Below, piece by piece: positions 27,490 through 34,947 of a DNA stretch of 46,608 nucleotides; position 1 is the first letter of the stretch, and each line of letters starts with the position of its first letter. Under the pieces are notes generated by a model. The model did not search any database, had not been told where the DNA came from, and was given only the letters and a program-made list of their open reading frames with translations. Origin of the DNA: Candidatus Uhrbacteria bacterium (GTDB lineage: Bacteria; Patescibacteriota; Patescibacteriia; JACQRZ01); the NCBI GenBank assembly GCA_016188385.1, contig JACPHV010000030.1, forward strand, positions 1 to 46,608. Reading direction: 5' to 3'. The translations under genes were made by a program, and so were the position numbers.

Positions 27490-27518
27490 TTGCCATTCGT
27501 ATGCGAGTGGCGTACTAT
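27490..27518 (+). promoter_or_regulatory. Candidate promoter with a hairpin in the spacer
   Basis: TTGCCA (27490-27495) and TACTAT (27513-27518) are 17 bases apart, upstream of the 26-residue peptide gene. The spacer is part of an inverted repeat: GCCATTCG (27492-27499) against CGAGTGGC (27504-27511), around TATG. Such symmetry between -35 and -10 is typical of a repressor site, but no regulator is known here. Confidence 0.5.
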
Positions 27519-27539
27519 ACTATTAAGGAGGATAAGATC

Positions 27540-27620
27540 ATGGAAAGCTTACAGCGCGTTATTTTGGGCTTTCTGGCCGTGCTCGCTTTCTTTTCTCTTT
27601 TCACAAATAGCGGGCATTAG
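27540..27620 (+). CDS. 26-residue hydrophobic peptide
   Basis: The ORF encodes 26 residues: a short charged start (MESLQR), one hydrophobic segment (about 7-22) and a polar end (TNSGH). It is accepted because AAGGAGG lies 8 bases before the ATG and a candidate promoter lies upstream. It is much shorter than most gene finders report. The shape recalls small membrane-active peptides such as the toxins of type I toxin-antitoxin systems, but no antisense RNA is recognised, so that remains speculative. A start so far from any other gene's frame supports it as real. Confidence 0.55.
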   Translation: MESLQRVILGFLAVLAFFSLFTNSGH

Positions 27621-27654
27621 GAACTCTGGGTCTTTTATAAAAGGAAGGTGCGTA

Positions 27655-27819
27655 ATGGGTAAGTATGGGGCATGCGACACGCGTGCGCACATTGCGATTT
27701 TTCTGGTTTCCTTTCTCACAGCTCTGGCTGCAACGATCGCCGTTCAATCGGGGATTCCTGTACGGATAGAGATCATGAGAAAGGGAAAACAATGGATAAG
27801 ACGAACTTATCGTCTGTAG
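27655..27819 (+). CDS. 54-residue single-helix membrane protein
   Basis: Encodes 54 residues with one membrane helix (about 12-32, HIAIFLVSFLTALAATIAV) and a strongly basic tail (MRKGKQWIRRTYRL). AAGGAAGG lies 6 bases upstream of the ATG. Its 3' end overlaps the next small gene by 28 bases in a different frame, so the two are probably translationally linked. A longer open frame starting at 26926 includes this gene, but only this part has a ribosome-binding site. Function unknown. Confidence 0.6.
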   Translation: MGKYGACDTRAHIAIFLVSFLTALAATIAVQSGIPVRIEIMRKGKQWIRRTYRL

Positions 27820-27896
27820 GGTGGCGAGATCTGATCGCAACGGTGATCGTGGGTCTTGTAGTGACATTCGTCATCGGATTCACTGCGGCGCTATAG
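27792..27896 (+). CDS. 34-residue single-helix membrane peptide
   Basis: Encodes 34 residues: a polar N-terminus (MDKTNLSSVGWRD) and one hydrophobic helix to the end (about 14-34). AAGGG lies 6 bases upstream. The stop TAG overlaps the AGGAGG site of the next gene (27895-27900). Tight overlaps on both sides support co-translation of the 54-, 34- and 119-residue proteins. No function is recognised. Confidence 0.55.
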   Translation: MDKTNLSSVGWRDLIATVIVGLVVTFVIGFTAAL

Positions 27897-27905
27897 GAGG
27901 TCGAC

Positions 27906-28265
27906 ATGTTGCAAGAAAAAACGAAGGACGCGAAAGAGTGGTTTGTGCTTGCCGTAATCGCGATCTGTCTCTCCATCACTGAGCTTGTTTCCACGAGCTT
28001 ACGCCGCACCATGCTACGGCTCATCATCGCGATGATCGCTCTTATCCCGATCTCTCTTACGTTCAACGAACTGATCGAGAGGCATCGGCAGGAGCTCTCG
28101 ATGGAGTCAATGCAGTTCGGCCAGGTCGATTTCGTGATTGCCGAGACGGCGCGGCTCGCGGAAGTTGCAACTCTCATCTTGATGATTCAATGGAGCGGAT
28201 ACAGTGTCGCCGCTCTAGCGGTAATCGGATGGATATGGTGGAGTTATCGATGCACACGTTCTTGA
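27906..28265 (+). CDS. Three-helix membrane protein, function unknown
   Basis: A 119-residue protein with hydrophobic segments at about 13-30, 36-54 and 85-112. The loop between the last two (NELIERHRQELSMESMQFGQVDF) is polar, probably on one side of the membrane. AGGAGG lies 5 bases before the ATG. It is the last gene of a four-gene small-protein run and is followed 2 bases later by a perfect terminator. It may form a small membrane complex with its tiny neighbours, which is inference from gene order only. Confidence 0.75.
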   Translation: MLQEKTKDAKEWFVLAVIAICLSITELVSTSLRRTMLRLIIAMIALIPISLTFNELIERHRQELSMESMQFGQVDFVIAETARLAEVATLILMIQWSGYSVAALAVIGWIWWSYRCTRS

Positions 28266-28267
28266 TC

Positions 28268-28299
28268 GGCTCGCATACCGTATGCGAGCCTGACTTTTT
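28268..28299 (+). terminator. Perfect rho-independent terminator
   Basis: GGCTCGCATA (28268-28277) pairs with TATGCGAGCC (28281-28290) around a 3-base loop CCG, followed by TGACTTTTT. It ends the small-membrane-protein unit immediately after the 119-residue gene. Confidence 0.92.
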
Positions 28300-28343
28300 G
28301 CAGAAGTCTTTGTTATCAACTACCACTGATACGTTCGATGCGC

Positions 28344-28349
28344 TATACT
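28344..28349 (+). promoter_or_regulatory. Candidate -10 box for the phosphoesterase-like gene
   Basis: TATACT at 28344-28349 lies 125 bases upstream of the start at 28474 and after the preceding terminator. No good -35 box is visible at the proper distance. The leader also contains the hairpin at 28422-28450. Confidence 0.3.
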
Positions 28350-28421
28350 TAACATTAGATCATGTCAGTGATTCGACCTTTTACAAACTAACGCTAACGC
28401 AACACGGTAATGCTATGACAA

Positions 28422-28450
28422 GCGGCATTCCCTATGTGGGGAAAAACCGC
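28422..28450 (+). promoter_or_regulatory. Leader hairpin before the phosphoesterase-like gene
   Basis: GCGG (28422-28425) pairs with CCGC (28447-28450), and inside it TTCCC (28428-28432) pairs with GGGAA (28439-28443) around a 6-base loop. It ends 7 bases before the GGAGGAGG ribosome-binding site (28458-28465). It could affect translation or transcript stability; no known riboswitch is matched. Confidence 0.45.
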
Positions 28451-28473
28451 CTTTGTTGGAGGAGGACCTTATC

Positions 28474-30417
28474 ATGTTGCCGAATGTGGTTATCGGGATC
28501 ATCTCCCAAATCAACTGGGGTGACCCGCTCGCCAGCCGTGTCGGCCTTCTTGATCTTGCTTTTTATGAACTTTCCCGCAAGCAGGCTCACACGAAAGCGA
28601 TGGTGATCGCGGGCGGCCTCATCTCGTGGCGGTACCACAAACCGCTCTACCAGCGGCTCAAGGACGATGACGAGCGATACGAGTACTGTTCGCGCCTCGC
28701 GGACGAACTCTCACGTATCATTCCAAGTATCGAAAATGGCAAAGTCTATCTCATGACCTCGCCAGCTCCGAATCTGGACGGACCGATCGGAGAACTCGTT
28801 GCAACGCTTCTTACCGACATTCGACGCGACATCCGCTACTATCCGCAGCAATGTGAGCGCATACCGTTTGACGGGATGAAAGACCCCAATCGGCTTGCGA
28901 TTCTCGTCTGTTCCAAGACGCTTTTTTCTTCCGACTTTCAGTCAACTCCGGTAGACAACGTCCTGAAACAGGAGCTCAAACGTTCGTCGCAAAAACGTGC
29001 AAAATTTTACGCCGTCGCCGGTCTGGGGGTGTACGTCCACAAGCCGCCGGATACGAAACCGGAATACATCGGCGTACCGGCTCTGCACCGACTGCAAACG
29101 GTGACGACCGAGAACCAGGTTGGAGTTGTGCTGCTTGATGTGACGGATGAGACGATCATCCCGACAATGGTCTCGTTCAAAGACCAGATCAGCCAGGAAC
29201 GATCGTACGTGTCGCTCCCCGCGGGACTGCCGCCTTTGAGCCGCAGCATCTATGCGAAACTCAAAGAAGGCTCTTTCCCGCTCGGCCAGCTTGCCGATTT
29301 GTTGGGTGAAGAAAAAGAAACCGTCCTTGAGACGGTACAATCGCTCACCCAAAGACAGTGGCAAAAATACCCGCAGATCCGTTTTGATATTTCATCGAGG
29401 CGCGTGGATTTCGAACCCCGATGGCTCCAATATCAACTACGGTATCCGGTGATTCCGACAGATACTGTGTCAACGACGTTCGTTGTGCTCGCATGCCTGC
29501 ATGCCGGCTCCAAGGAGCTCGAGTACGACTTCGTGCTTGAACGGCTCGCGCAGACCATCATCGAAAGCAACGCTGACGCGCTTGCCGCAGTGGGTGACCT
29601 TATCCAGGGATTGAAGCACGATTTGGAACATCGCGGTGAAGTGGTCGAAGGTACTCTGTATTCCGACCATGAAGAAATGGCTGCGATCCTGCTCTCACGC
29701 GTGCTTGGGAGTGTTTTCCAACATCGTCTTGAACGAGTTCTGGCTCGGCACGGTGCCAAAAAACGCTACTCCAAGCGTGAAATCTGCGAACTTCTGCGTT
29801 CGTGTATGCTTCCTTTTTATTACGCGGAAGGCAATCACGACCAGTGGGTAGTGGATATCGGATTTCGTACGCTCGCGCATTTCTCGCTCAAGCTGCGCAC
29901 CGAGCTTCACACGCTCACCGAGCAGATTCTTTCCGCGCACCGCTTGCCCTGCGTCTGCAAATCGGAATTCGCGAACATCCTTGAGGAAAAAATCATCGCA
30001 ACGCATCCGCTCGGTTGGCGGGCGCAGATGCCGGAAAACCTGAAAGCGGGTTTCGCTCATCCCCACAAAGGATCCACGAAGACAAAGACTGCCCGCCTCG
30101 AGGAAGTAATGTCCGAAACGCTCAACGACTGCAATGTCGTGTTCGTCGGCAACTTCCATGCGGCGTGCGCCACGGTTATGTGGAATCCGGAGCAAGGCCT
30201 GCGTGTCGGCTTCCAACTTTCGACGATGCTGAATAAGACCCAATTCGAGGAAAACAAGTCGAAAAAGGTCTTTCGTAATTTCGGCGTGGTGAAAATGGAA
30301 TCCGATAACGGACGGATATTCAGGTACTCTACGCGGTTTGTGGAAGGACCGCGCACTACGGACGAAAAGCAGAGCCGTTACTTAAAAGAATTGAAAGAAC
30401 GGTTTGGGAAATACTAG
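28474..30417 (+). CDS. Probable tandem degenerate calcineurin-like phosphoesterase with a winged-helix segment
   Basis: A 647-residue protein whose ATG is fixed by GGAGGAGG 8 bases upstream. The C-terminal half carries the spaced signature of calcineurin-like phosphoesterases (Mre11/DNA polymerase II small-subunit type): LACLHAGS (340-346, where DxH is expected), VGDLIQG (373-379), a perfect GNHD (453-456) and VGNFHAAC (558-565, where GHxH is expected). The N-terminal 130 residues repeat the layout: IISQINWGDP (9-18) and VIAGGLIS (44-51), with all metal ligands changed. A helix-turn-helix/winged-helix-like segment lies between (about 255-295). The active site is probably altered, so a hydrolase, an inactive scaffold or a DNA-binding role all remain possible. 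I know no close relative. Confidence 0.75.
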   Translation: MLPNVVIGIISQINWGDPLASRVGLLDLAFYELSRKQAHTKAMVIAGGLISWRYHKPLYQRLKDDDERYEYCSRLADELSRIIPSIENGKVYLMTSPAPNLDGPIGELVATLLTDIRRDIRYYPQQCERIPFDGMKDPNRLAILVCSKTLFSSDFQSTPVDNVLKQELKRSSQKRAKFYAVAGLGVYVHKPPDTKPEYIGVPALHRLQTVTTENQVGVVLLDVTDETIIPTMVSFKDQISQERSYVSLPAGLPPLSRSIYAKLKEGSFPLGQLADLLGEEKETVLETVQSLTQRQWQKYPQIRFDISSRRVDFEPRWLQYQLRYPVIPTDTVSTTFVVLACLHAGSKELEYDFVLERLAQTIIESNADALAAVGDLIQGLKHDLEHRGEVVEGTLYSDHEEMAAILLSRVLGSVFQHRLERVLARHGAKKRYSKREICELLRSCMLPFYYAEGNHDQWVVDIGFRTLAHFSLKLRTELHTLTEQILSAHRLPCVCKSEFANILEEKIIATHPLGWRAQMPENLKAGFAHPHKGSTKTKTARLEEVMSETLNDCNVVFVGNFHAACATVMWNPEQGLRVGFQLSTMLNKTQFEENKSKKVFRNFGVVKMESDNGRIFRYSTRFVEGPRTTDEKQSRYLKELKERFGKY

Positions 30418-30466
30418 TACCACTTTCATGCTACTGACATTTGATCACCATGTTCTCCCTTTTCTT

Positions 30467-30545
30467 GAGGAACCGCTGGTAAGCCGCAAATCTTACCCGC
30501 GGTTCCTCTGACCCCCTCCGCGCTTGTTGGGGGGGGAATTTTTAT
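30467..30545. terminator. Double hairpin between convergent genes
   Basis: First hairpin: GAGGAACCGC (30467-30476) with GCGGTTCCTC (30499-30508), with an inner GGTAAG/CTTACC stem (30478-30483, 30492-30497); it has no T-run. Second: CCCCC (30512-30516) with GGGGG inside 30529-30536, followed by AATTTTT. Together they end the plus-strand island transcript; the T-run reaches the uvrA stop on the other strand. Confidence 0.8.
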
Positions 30546-33361
30546 TGCAACACATGCTTCAAAAATTGTCCCGTATGACTTTCTTTCGCCTTCGAGACCT
30601 GTTCCGGCGTCCCTGAAACGATTACGCTTCCTCCGCCGCTCCCACCCTCCGGACCGAGATCAATGATATGATCGGCTGTCTTGATAACGTCGAGATTATG
30701 TTCGATAATCAGTACCGTATTTCCTTTATCCACAAGACGATTAAGTACGGACAGCAACTTCTTTATATCTTCAAAGTGAAGGCCCGTTGTCGGTTCGTCC
30801 AAAATATAAAGCGTCCTTCCCGTATCGCGGCGCGAGAGTTCTCCCGCCAGTTTGATGCGTTGCGCTTCACCGCCGGAGAGCGTTGTTGCTGATTGCCCAA
30901 GCTGAATATAGCCCAACCCGACATCAAACAACGTCTGCAGCTTGCCCTGTATCCGTGGAATCGCGCGAAAAAATTGAAGCGCTTCTTCAACGGTCATGGA
31001 AAGCACATCAGCGATTGTTTTTTCTTTATACATGATAGAAAGAGTTTCTTCGTCGTAGCGTTTCCCATTGCACACTTCACAGGGAATATATACATCCGGC
31101 AAAAAATGCATCTCGATTTTAATCACCCCGTCGCCCTGGCAATTGCCGCAGCGCCCCTCTTCCACGTTAAAACTAAACCGCCCTGGCGCATAGCCGCGCA
31201 TTTTTGATTCTTTTGTTGATGAAAACAGCTCTCTGATATAGGTAAAGACACCGGTATAGGTAGCGGGATTCGAGCGTGGGGTGCGACCGATCGGATTTTG
31301 ATCGATGATAATCACCTTATCAAGGTACGAGGTCCCTTCGATCTTTTGGTAGCGGGGTGATGCTTGCGTGTATATGCCGAGCCGTTGCGCGAGTATCGGA
31401 AATAACGTCTCGGCAACCAGTGTGCTTTTCCCGCTGCCTGACACTCCTGTCACGCAACAAAATACGCTCAACGGAAAAGAAACATCGATTGATTTGAGAT
31501 TGTGCTCATTGGCGCCGATTAGAGTGATGCTCCCTCGCGGATTCCGCCTCCTGCTCGGGACCGGTATTGATTCTTTGCCGCTTAAATAACGGCCTGTCAG
31601 CGATACGCGGCTGCGGATGATCTCGGCGGGTGTTCCCTGTGCCACTATTTCGCCCCCATGGATGCCGGCTCCCGGACCGATATCAAGAACGTAATCAGCA
31701 GCGCGGATCGTATCCTCATCATGTTCGACGACAATTACCGTATTGCCGATATCGCGCAGATGTTTCAGCGTGGCAAGCAACCGCGCGTTGTCTCGCTGAT
31801 GCAATCCTATTGACGGTTCATCGAGTATATAGAGCACGCCGCGCAATTCGGAACCAATCTGTGTCGCAAGATTAATCCGCTGCGCTTCTCCGCCCGAAAG
31901 CGTGCCTGCTCGCCGAGAAAGAGTCAGATATTCCAAACCGACATTCAGCAAAAATGAAACGCGTGCGACAATTTCCTTAATAATCTGGCTTCCGATCTTG
32001 CCGCGCGTGTCGGACAATTTCAATTCCGAGAAAAATGCCGATACATCTCGTATGGATAAATCCGTCACGTCAATGATAGATTTGTCTTGAATCGTGACTG
32101 CAAGACTTTCTTTGCGAAGACGTTTTCCAAAACATGCCGCGCAGGGCTTTTCTCTCATGAATTGCGCGATATCGAAGCGCCGATCTTCAGACTGTGTCTG
32201 GTGGTAGTAACGTTTGAGTTGCGGAATAACGCCCTCATATCCGCTTTCCGCATCCCCGTGGAGCAAGAGCTTTTGCACGTCTGACGGCAGGTCTTGAAAA
32301 GGAACAATGAGTGAAAAACGAGCTTCGCGCGAAAGCGTCTCCAGCGTGGAGTGGCGCACCCAAGCGATGGAACGCATCCACGGCACGATCGCTCCATCTC
32401 GAATAGACAATGCGCGGTTCGGTACCACAAGTTCTTCATCGAATTCCTGGATTACTCCTAATCCATGGCAGTCAGGACACGCGCCCTGCGGCGCGTTAAA
32501 TGAAAACATACGCGGCTGAAGTTCGTCAAAATTTATGCCGCAATCAACACAAGCAAGATGCTTGGAAAATAATTTTTCTTCATACGGCTTTGCGCCATCT
32601 TTTTTCACATCATGTGCCGTGCGTTTTTTCTCGATAAGCGCGATGGCAAGACCGTTCCCGCGCGCAAGCGCTTTTTCCACTGCTTCATGAAGGCGGCTCT
32701 TTTCGTCAACGCGAGCTTCAACGCGATCAATGAGCACGTCGATGGTGTGCTTCTGGTATCGTTTGAGTAAGATTGACTCCGTGCCAAGATTAAAAAAAAC
32801 ACCATCAACGCGTACGCGAGTAAATCCTTGGCGCTTCAGATCGGGAAAGACATAATCGTACGTGCCTTTCCGATCGCGCACGAGCGGCGCAAGGATATTC
32901 AGGCGTGATCCTGCGTGATCCGCGAGAATTTGTTTTGCGATTGACTGCGCGTCCTGATTTACGATTATCTGCCCGCATTGGGGGCAATGCGGTATTCCGA
33001 TCCGGGCAAACAACAAACGAAGATAATCATATATTTCGGTGACAGTGCCGACAGTGGATCGTGGATTTTGCGATAATTTTTTTTGCTGGATTGCGATCGC
33101 GGGACTCAATCCTTTGATGGAATCAACATCCGGTTTATGCATGACTCCTAAAAATTGCCGAGCATACGCGGAGAGCGATTCCACGTATCGCCGCTGACCC
33201 TCGGCATAAATCGTGTCAAAAGCAAGACTGCTCTTACCGCTTCCGGACAGTCCGGTAATCACGGTCAAAGAATTGATGGGAATAGCAGCATCAATATTTT
33301 TCAGATTGTGCTGACGCGCTCCCTTGATAAGGATCGCTTCGTTTTGGTCATTTGCTTTCAT
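30542..33361 (-). CDS. uvrA: Excinuclease ABC subunit A
   Basis: A 939-residue damage-sensing ATPase with two ABC modules. The first has [20 protein letters not shown], and the second [16 protein letters not shown]. Zinc modules appear as CPQCGQ, CVDCG..CPDCHG and CGNCQG..CEVCNG. Signature motifs LSGGEAQRI occur twice, and D-loops LDEPS and LDEPTTGLH follow. It loads UvrB at lesions. I chose the ATG at 33361 because [14 protein letters not shown] follows within 10 residues, as in E. coli UvrA. A GTG at 33433 with AGGA upstream would add 24 residues and begin 6 bases from the lipoprotein stop; it cannot be excluded. Confidence 0.95.
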   Translation of the reverse strand: MKANDQNEAILIKGARQHNLKNIDAAIPINSLTVITGLSGSGKSSLAFDTIYAEGQRRYVESLSAYARQFLGVMHKPDVDSIKGLSPAIAIQQKKLSQNPRSTVGTVTEIYDYLRLLFARIGIPHCPQCGQIIVNQDAQSIAKQILADHAGSRLNILAPLVRDRKGTYDYVFPDLKRQGFTRVRVDGVFFNLGTESILLKRYQKHTIDVLIDRVEARVDEKSRLHEAVEKALARGNGLAIALIEKKRTAHDVKKDGAKPYEEKLFSKHLACVDCGINFDELQPRMFSFNAPQGACPDCHGLGVIQEFDEELVVPNRALSIRDGAIVPWMRSIAWVRHSTLETLSREARFSLIVPFQDLPSDVQKLLLHGDAESGYEGVIPQLKRYYHQTQSEDRRFDIAQFMREKPCAACFGKRLRKESLAVTIQDKSIIDVTDLSIRDVSAFFSELKLSDTRGKIGSQIIKEIVARVSFLLNVGLEYLTLSRRAGTLSGGEAQRINLATQIGSELRGVLYILDEPSIGLHQRDNARLLATLKHLRDIGNTVIVVEHDEDTIRAADYVLDIGPGAGIHGGEIVAQGTPAEIIRSRVSLTGRYLSGKESIPVPSRRRNPRGSITLIGANEHNLKSIDVSFPLSVFCCVTGVSGSGKSTLVAETLFPILAQRLGIYTQASPRYQKIEGTSYLDKVIIIDQNPIGRTPRSNPATYTGVFTYIRELFSSTKESKMRGYAPGRFSFNVEEGRCGNCQGDGVIKIEMHFLPDVYIPCEVCNGKRYDEETLSIMYKEKTIADVLSMTVEEALQFFRAIPRIQGKLQTLFDVGLGYIQLGQSATTLSGGEAQRIKLAGELSRRDTGRTLYILDEPTTGLHFEDIKKLLSVLNRLVDKGNTVLIIEHNLDVIKTADHIIDLGPEGGSGGGSVIVSGTPEQVSKAKESHTGQFLKHVLQ

Positions 33362-33439
33362 TGGAAAAAGAGAAGGGGCAACGCACTGGCGCGCCCCGAT
33401 AATTTCGTCTACGTCGAACTTTGGATTGGCCACTATTTC

Positions 33440-34735
33440 CTATGGCTTCTCCTTCGGTTCGGGTGGCGAATCGATGATGAGATCGAGCGGAAAGCGAAAT
33501 GTGTCTAGCCAGCAATCGACACCGTTATCGCGCTCCACCCTCCCATACCGGACTGTATCGCAAGAATAGCGCCCTGCCGCTCGGATGGCATAGACTGTAT
33601 CCTGCTTTATGATCCAGGATACGATCCTTGTCTCGGCTAAGCTGTTTCGATGCAGGTACCATAACCTTTGTTTTGTCCCCACATAAAGTTTCTTACCTTG
33701 CGAAGTCTCTCGGACTGCACCCCACCAAAATGTTGGGGTATACCTTTCGCCGTCAGCCCACCCACCGATGAGAAGAACCCCCTTTTTTTCATCGTAGGCT
33801 AGGCGCTGATTGAACTCGTCACCCCCGTCACTCCCAGAATTCTGGGTGATGTCAAGCGGATATGTTGCCTTGACTATGTCGCTTACCATTTTAATTGGAA
33901 CCTCGGGGGCGACCTCGATTTCTATACCATCGAATACTCCCTGCGGTGGGATAAGGCGACGTTCGGATTTCATCTTGCTAAAATCCCATGCCTTGATTCC
34001 TCCATTTATGTGCCGCGGAAGTCCGATGTAGCCTGCGACGGTATTCATAACGTAGGGCCCGACTTCTCGTGCCGGACCGGGCTTGTGAAACGAAAGATTC
34101 CCGTCGCGTTCCACAAACGTACCGCCAAATCCCCAGTCAGGATATCCCCAAGCGGGACGGCCATCTATGCCGATGTTTTTTTTCAACGGATAGAAATTGC
34201 CTCCCGTGAATCCATACTCATCAGGATCAAGTCGGGCAAGCTCGAAGACGATGTCGCCCGTCTCTTCGTCTTTTGCCATGCCTGTCACCAGGTTCTCGGC
34301 ATTCCACGAAGAGTAATAAAGTTTGACACCGTGTTCGCTCCACGCCTGGAGCTTCTCAATTCCCTTCGGGGTGAGATACTTCCATGTGAAGTTATTGTAA
34401 GGTGCCCACAACGGCCGTGGTGTCGGAGTCGAAGTCGGCTCCGCGGTAGGGGTTGAACTCGGATTCGAGGTCGGAGAAGGGATCGGGGTCGGGCGCAAAT
34501 CCTGGCCATCAGGCACTATGACTACCGTACCCGTCGGAGATGCTGACGGATCCACGCCACCAGGCGCGGACGTTGCCGTCGTACCAGACGACGGATCCAC
34601 TCCACCGGGCGCGGACGTTGCCGCAGAAGTCGACACCACCGCCCCCTGCTCCTGGAATATATTCTTTACCGCGTTGCAGCCCCACAAGGCTGCGCTCATC
34701 ATGGCAGCCGCAAGACTGCCTATGACTCGTTTCAT
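33440..34735 (-). CDS. Putative lipoprotein with a Thr/Pro/Ser linker
   Basis: A 431-residue exported protein. The N-terminus (MKRVIGSLAAAMMSAALWGC) is a lipoprotein signal with Cys20 as the likely lipidation site; Trp before Gly is unusual. A ten-residue unit TSAPGGVDPS occurs twice (40-49 and 55-64), followed by a T/P/S-rich linker (81-108) typical of surface proteins that reach across the wall. The globular part (109-431) has many aromatic residues and several Gly-Trp/Asp motifs but no domain I recognise. AGGAG lies about 12 bases and AGGT about 5 bases before the ATG. It is unlike its repair-gene neighbours and may be a lineage-specific insert. Confidence 0.82.
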   Translation of the reverse strand: MKRVIGSLAAAMMSAALWGCNAVKNIFQEQGAVVSTSAATSAPGGVDPSSGTTATSAPGGVDPSASPTGTVVIVPDGQDLRPTPIPSPTSNPSSTPTAEPTSTPTPRPLWAPYNNFTWKYLTPKGIEKLQAWSEHGVKLYYSSWNAENLVTGMAKDEETGDIVFELARLDPDEYGFTGGNFYPLKKNIGIDGRPAWGYPDWGFGGTFVERDGNLSFHKPGPAREVGPYVMNTVAGYIGLPRHINGGIKAWDFSKMKSERRLIPPQGVFDGIEIEVAPEVPIKMVSDIVKATYPLDITQNSGSDGGDEFNQRLAYDEKKGVLLIGGWADGERYTPTFWWGAVRETSQGKKLYVGTKQRLWYLHRNSLAETRIVSWIIKQDTVYAIRAAGRYSCDTVRYGRVERDNGVDCWLDTFRFPLDLIIDSPPEPKEKP

Positions 34736-34794
34736 TATCTACCTGCTCCTTTCGTTTCTGTGTCGCGACCGAAATGCTATTACTCAAAACACAG

Positions 34795-34823
34795 AGTATA
34801 CGCACATCCGTCGCGGCACAGAA
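34795..34823 (-). promoter_or_regulatory. Weak candidate promoter of the lipoprotein gene
   Basis: TTCTGT (34818-34823) and TATACT (34795-34800) are 17 bases apart on the minus strand, 60 bases upstream of the lipoprotein start. The -10 is good, the -35 poor. The rest of the gap 34736-34933 shows no other clear feature apart from the possible terminator at 34914-34947. Confidence 0.35.
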
Positions 34824-34913
34824 CATACTCTCATCATTGATCCGATTTCTCAAAGAACGATTGCTAGACATGATACTCACGAATGAAGAGAAAAGCAATA
34901 GAGGCGTACTCAC

Positions 34914-34947
34914 AAAAAATGGCCAATCGCTTTTTAGCGCAGGAATC
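34914..34947 (-). terminator. Weak candidate terminator of the ABC transporter gene
   Basis: CGCTAAAAAGCG overlaps the stop codon on the minus strand (4-bp stem, AAAA loop), and TTTTTT follows about 10 bases later (34914-34920). The gap between stem and T-run is longer than usual, so this is tentative. Confidence 0.3.

Noticed and set aside
27540-27620. Type I toxin-antitoxin locus around the 26-residue peptide
   Set aside because: The peptide has a toxin-like shape, but I could not find an antisense RNA promoter or an overlapping complementary transcript, so I keep it only as a possibility.
26926-27819. Long plus-strand frame of 297 residues
   Set aside because: It crosses a promoter, a different-frame gene with a good start (27059), a long hairpin terminator and another promoter. 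Only its last 54 residues (from 27655) have a ribosome-binding site, so only that part is kept.
29695-30243. Antisense frame of 182 residues inside the phosphoesterase-like gene
   Set aside because: No start signal and no hydrophobic or domain pattern; the plus-strand gene has a GNHD motif in the same region.
30467-30508. Self-standing RNA gene in the first hairpin after the phosphoesterase-like gene
   Set aside because: The 42-base hairpin has no promoter of its own and lies directly upstream of the real terminator hairpin, so it is probably part of the transcript end.
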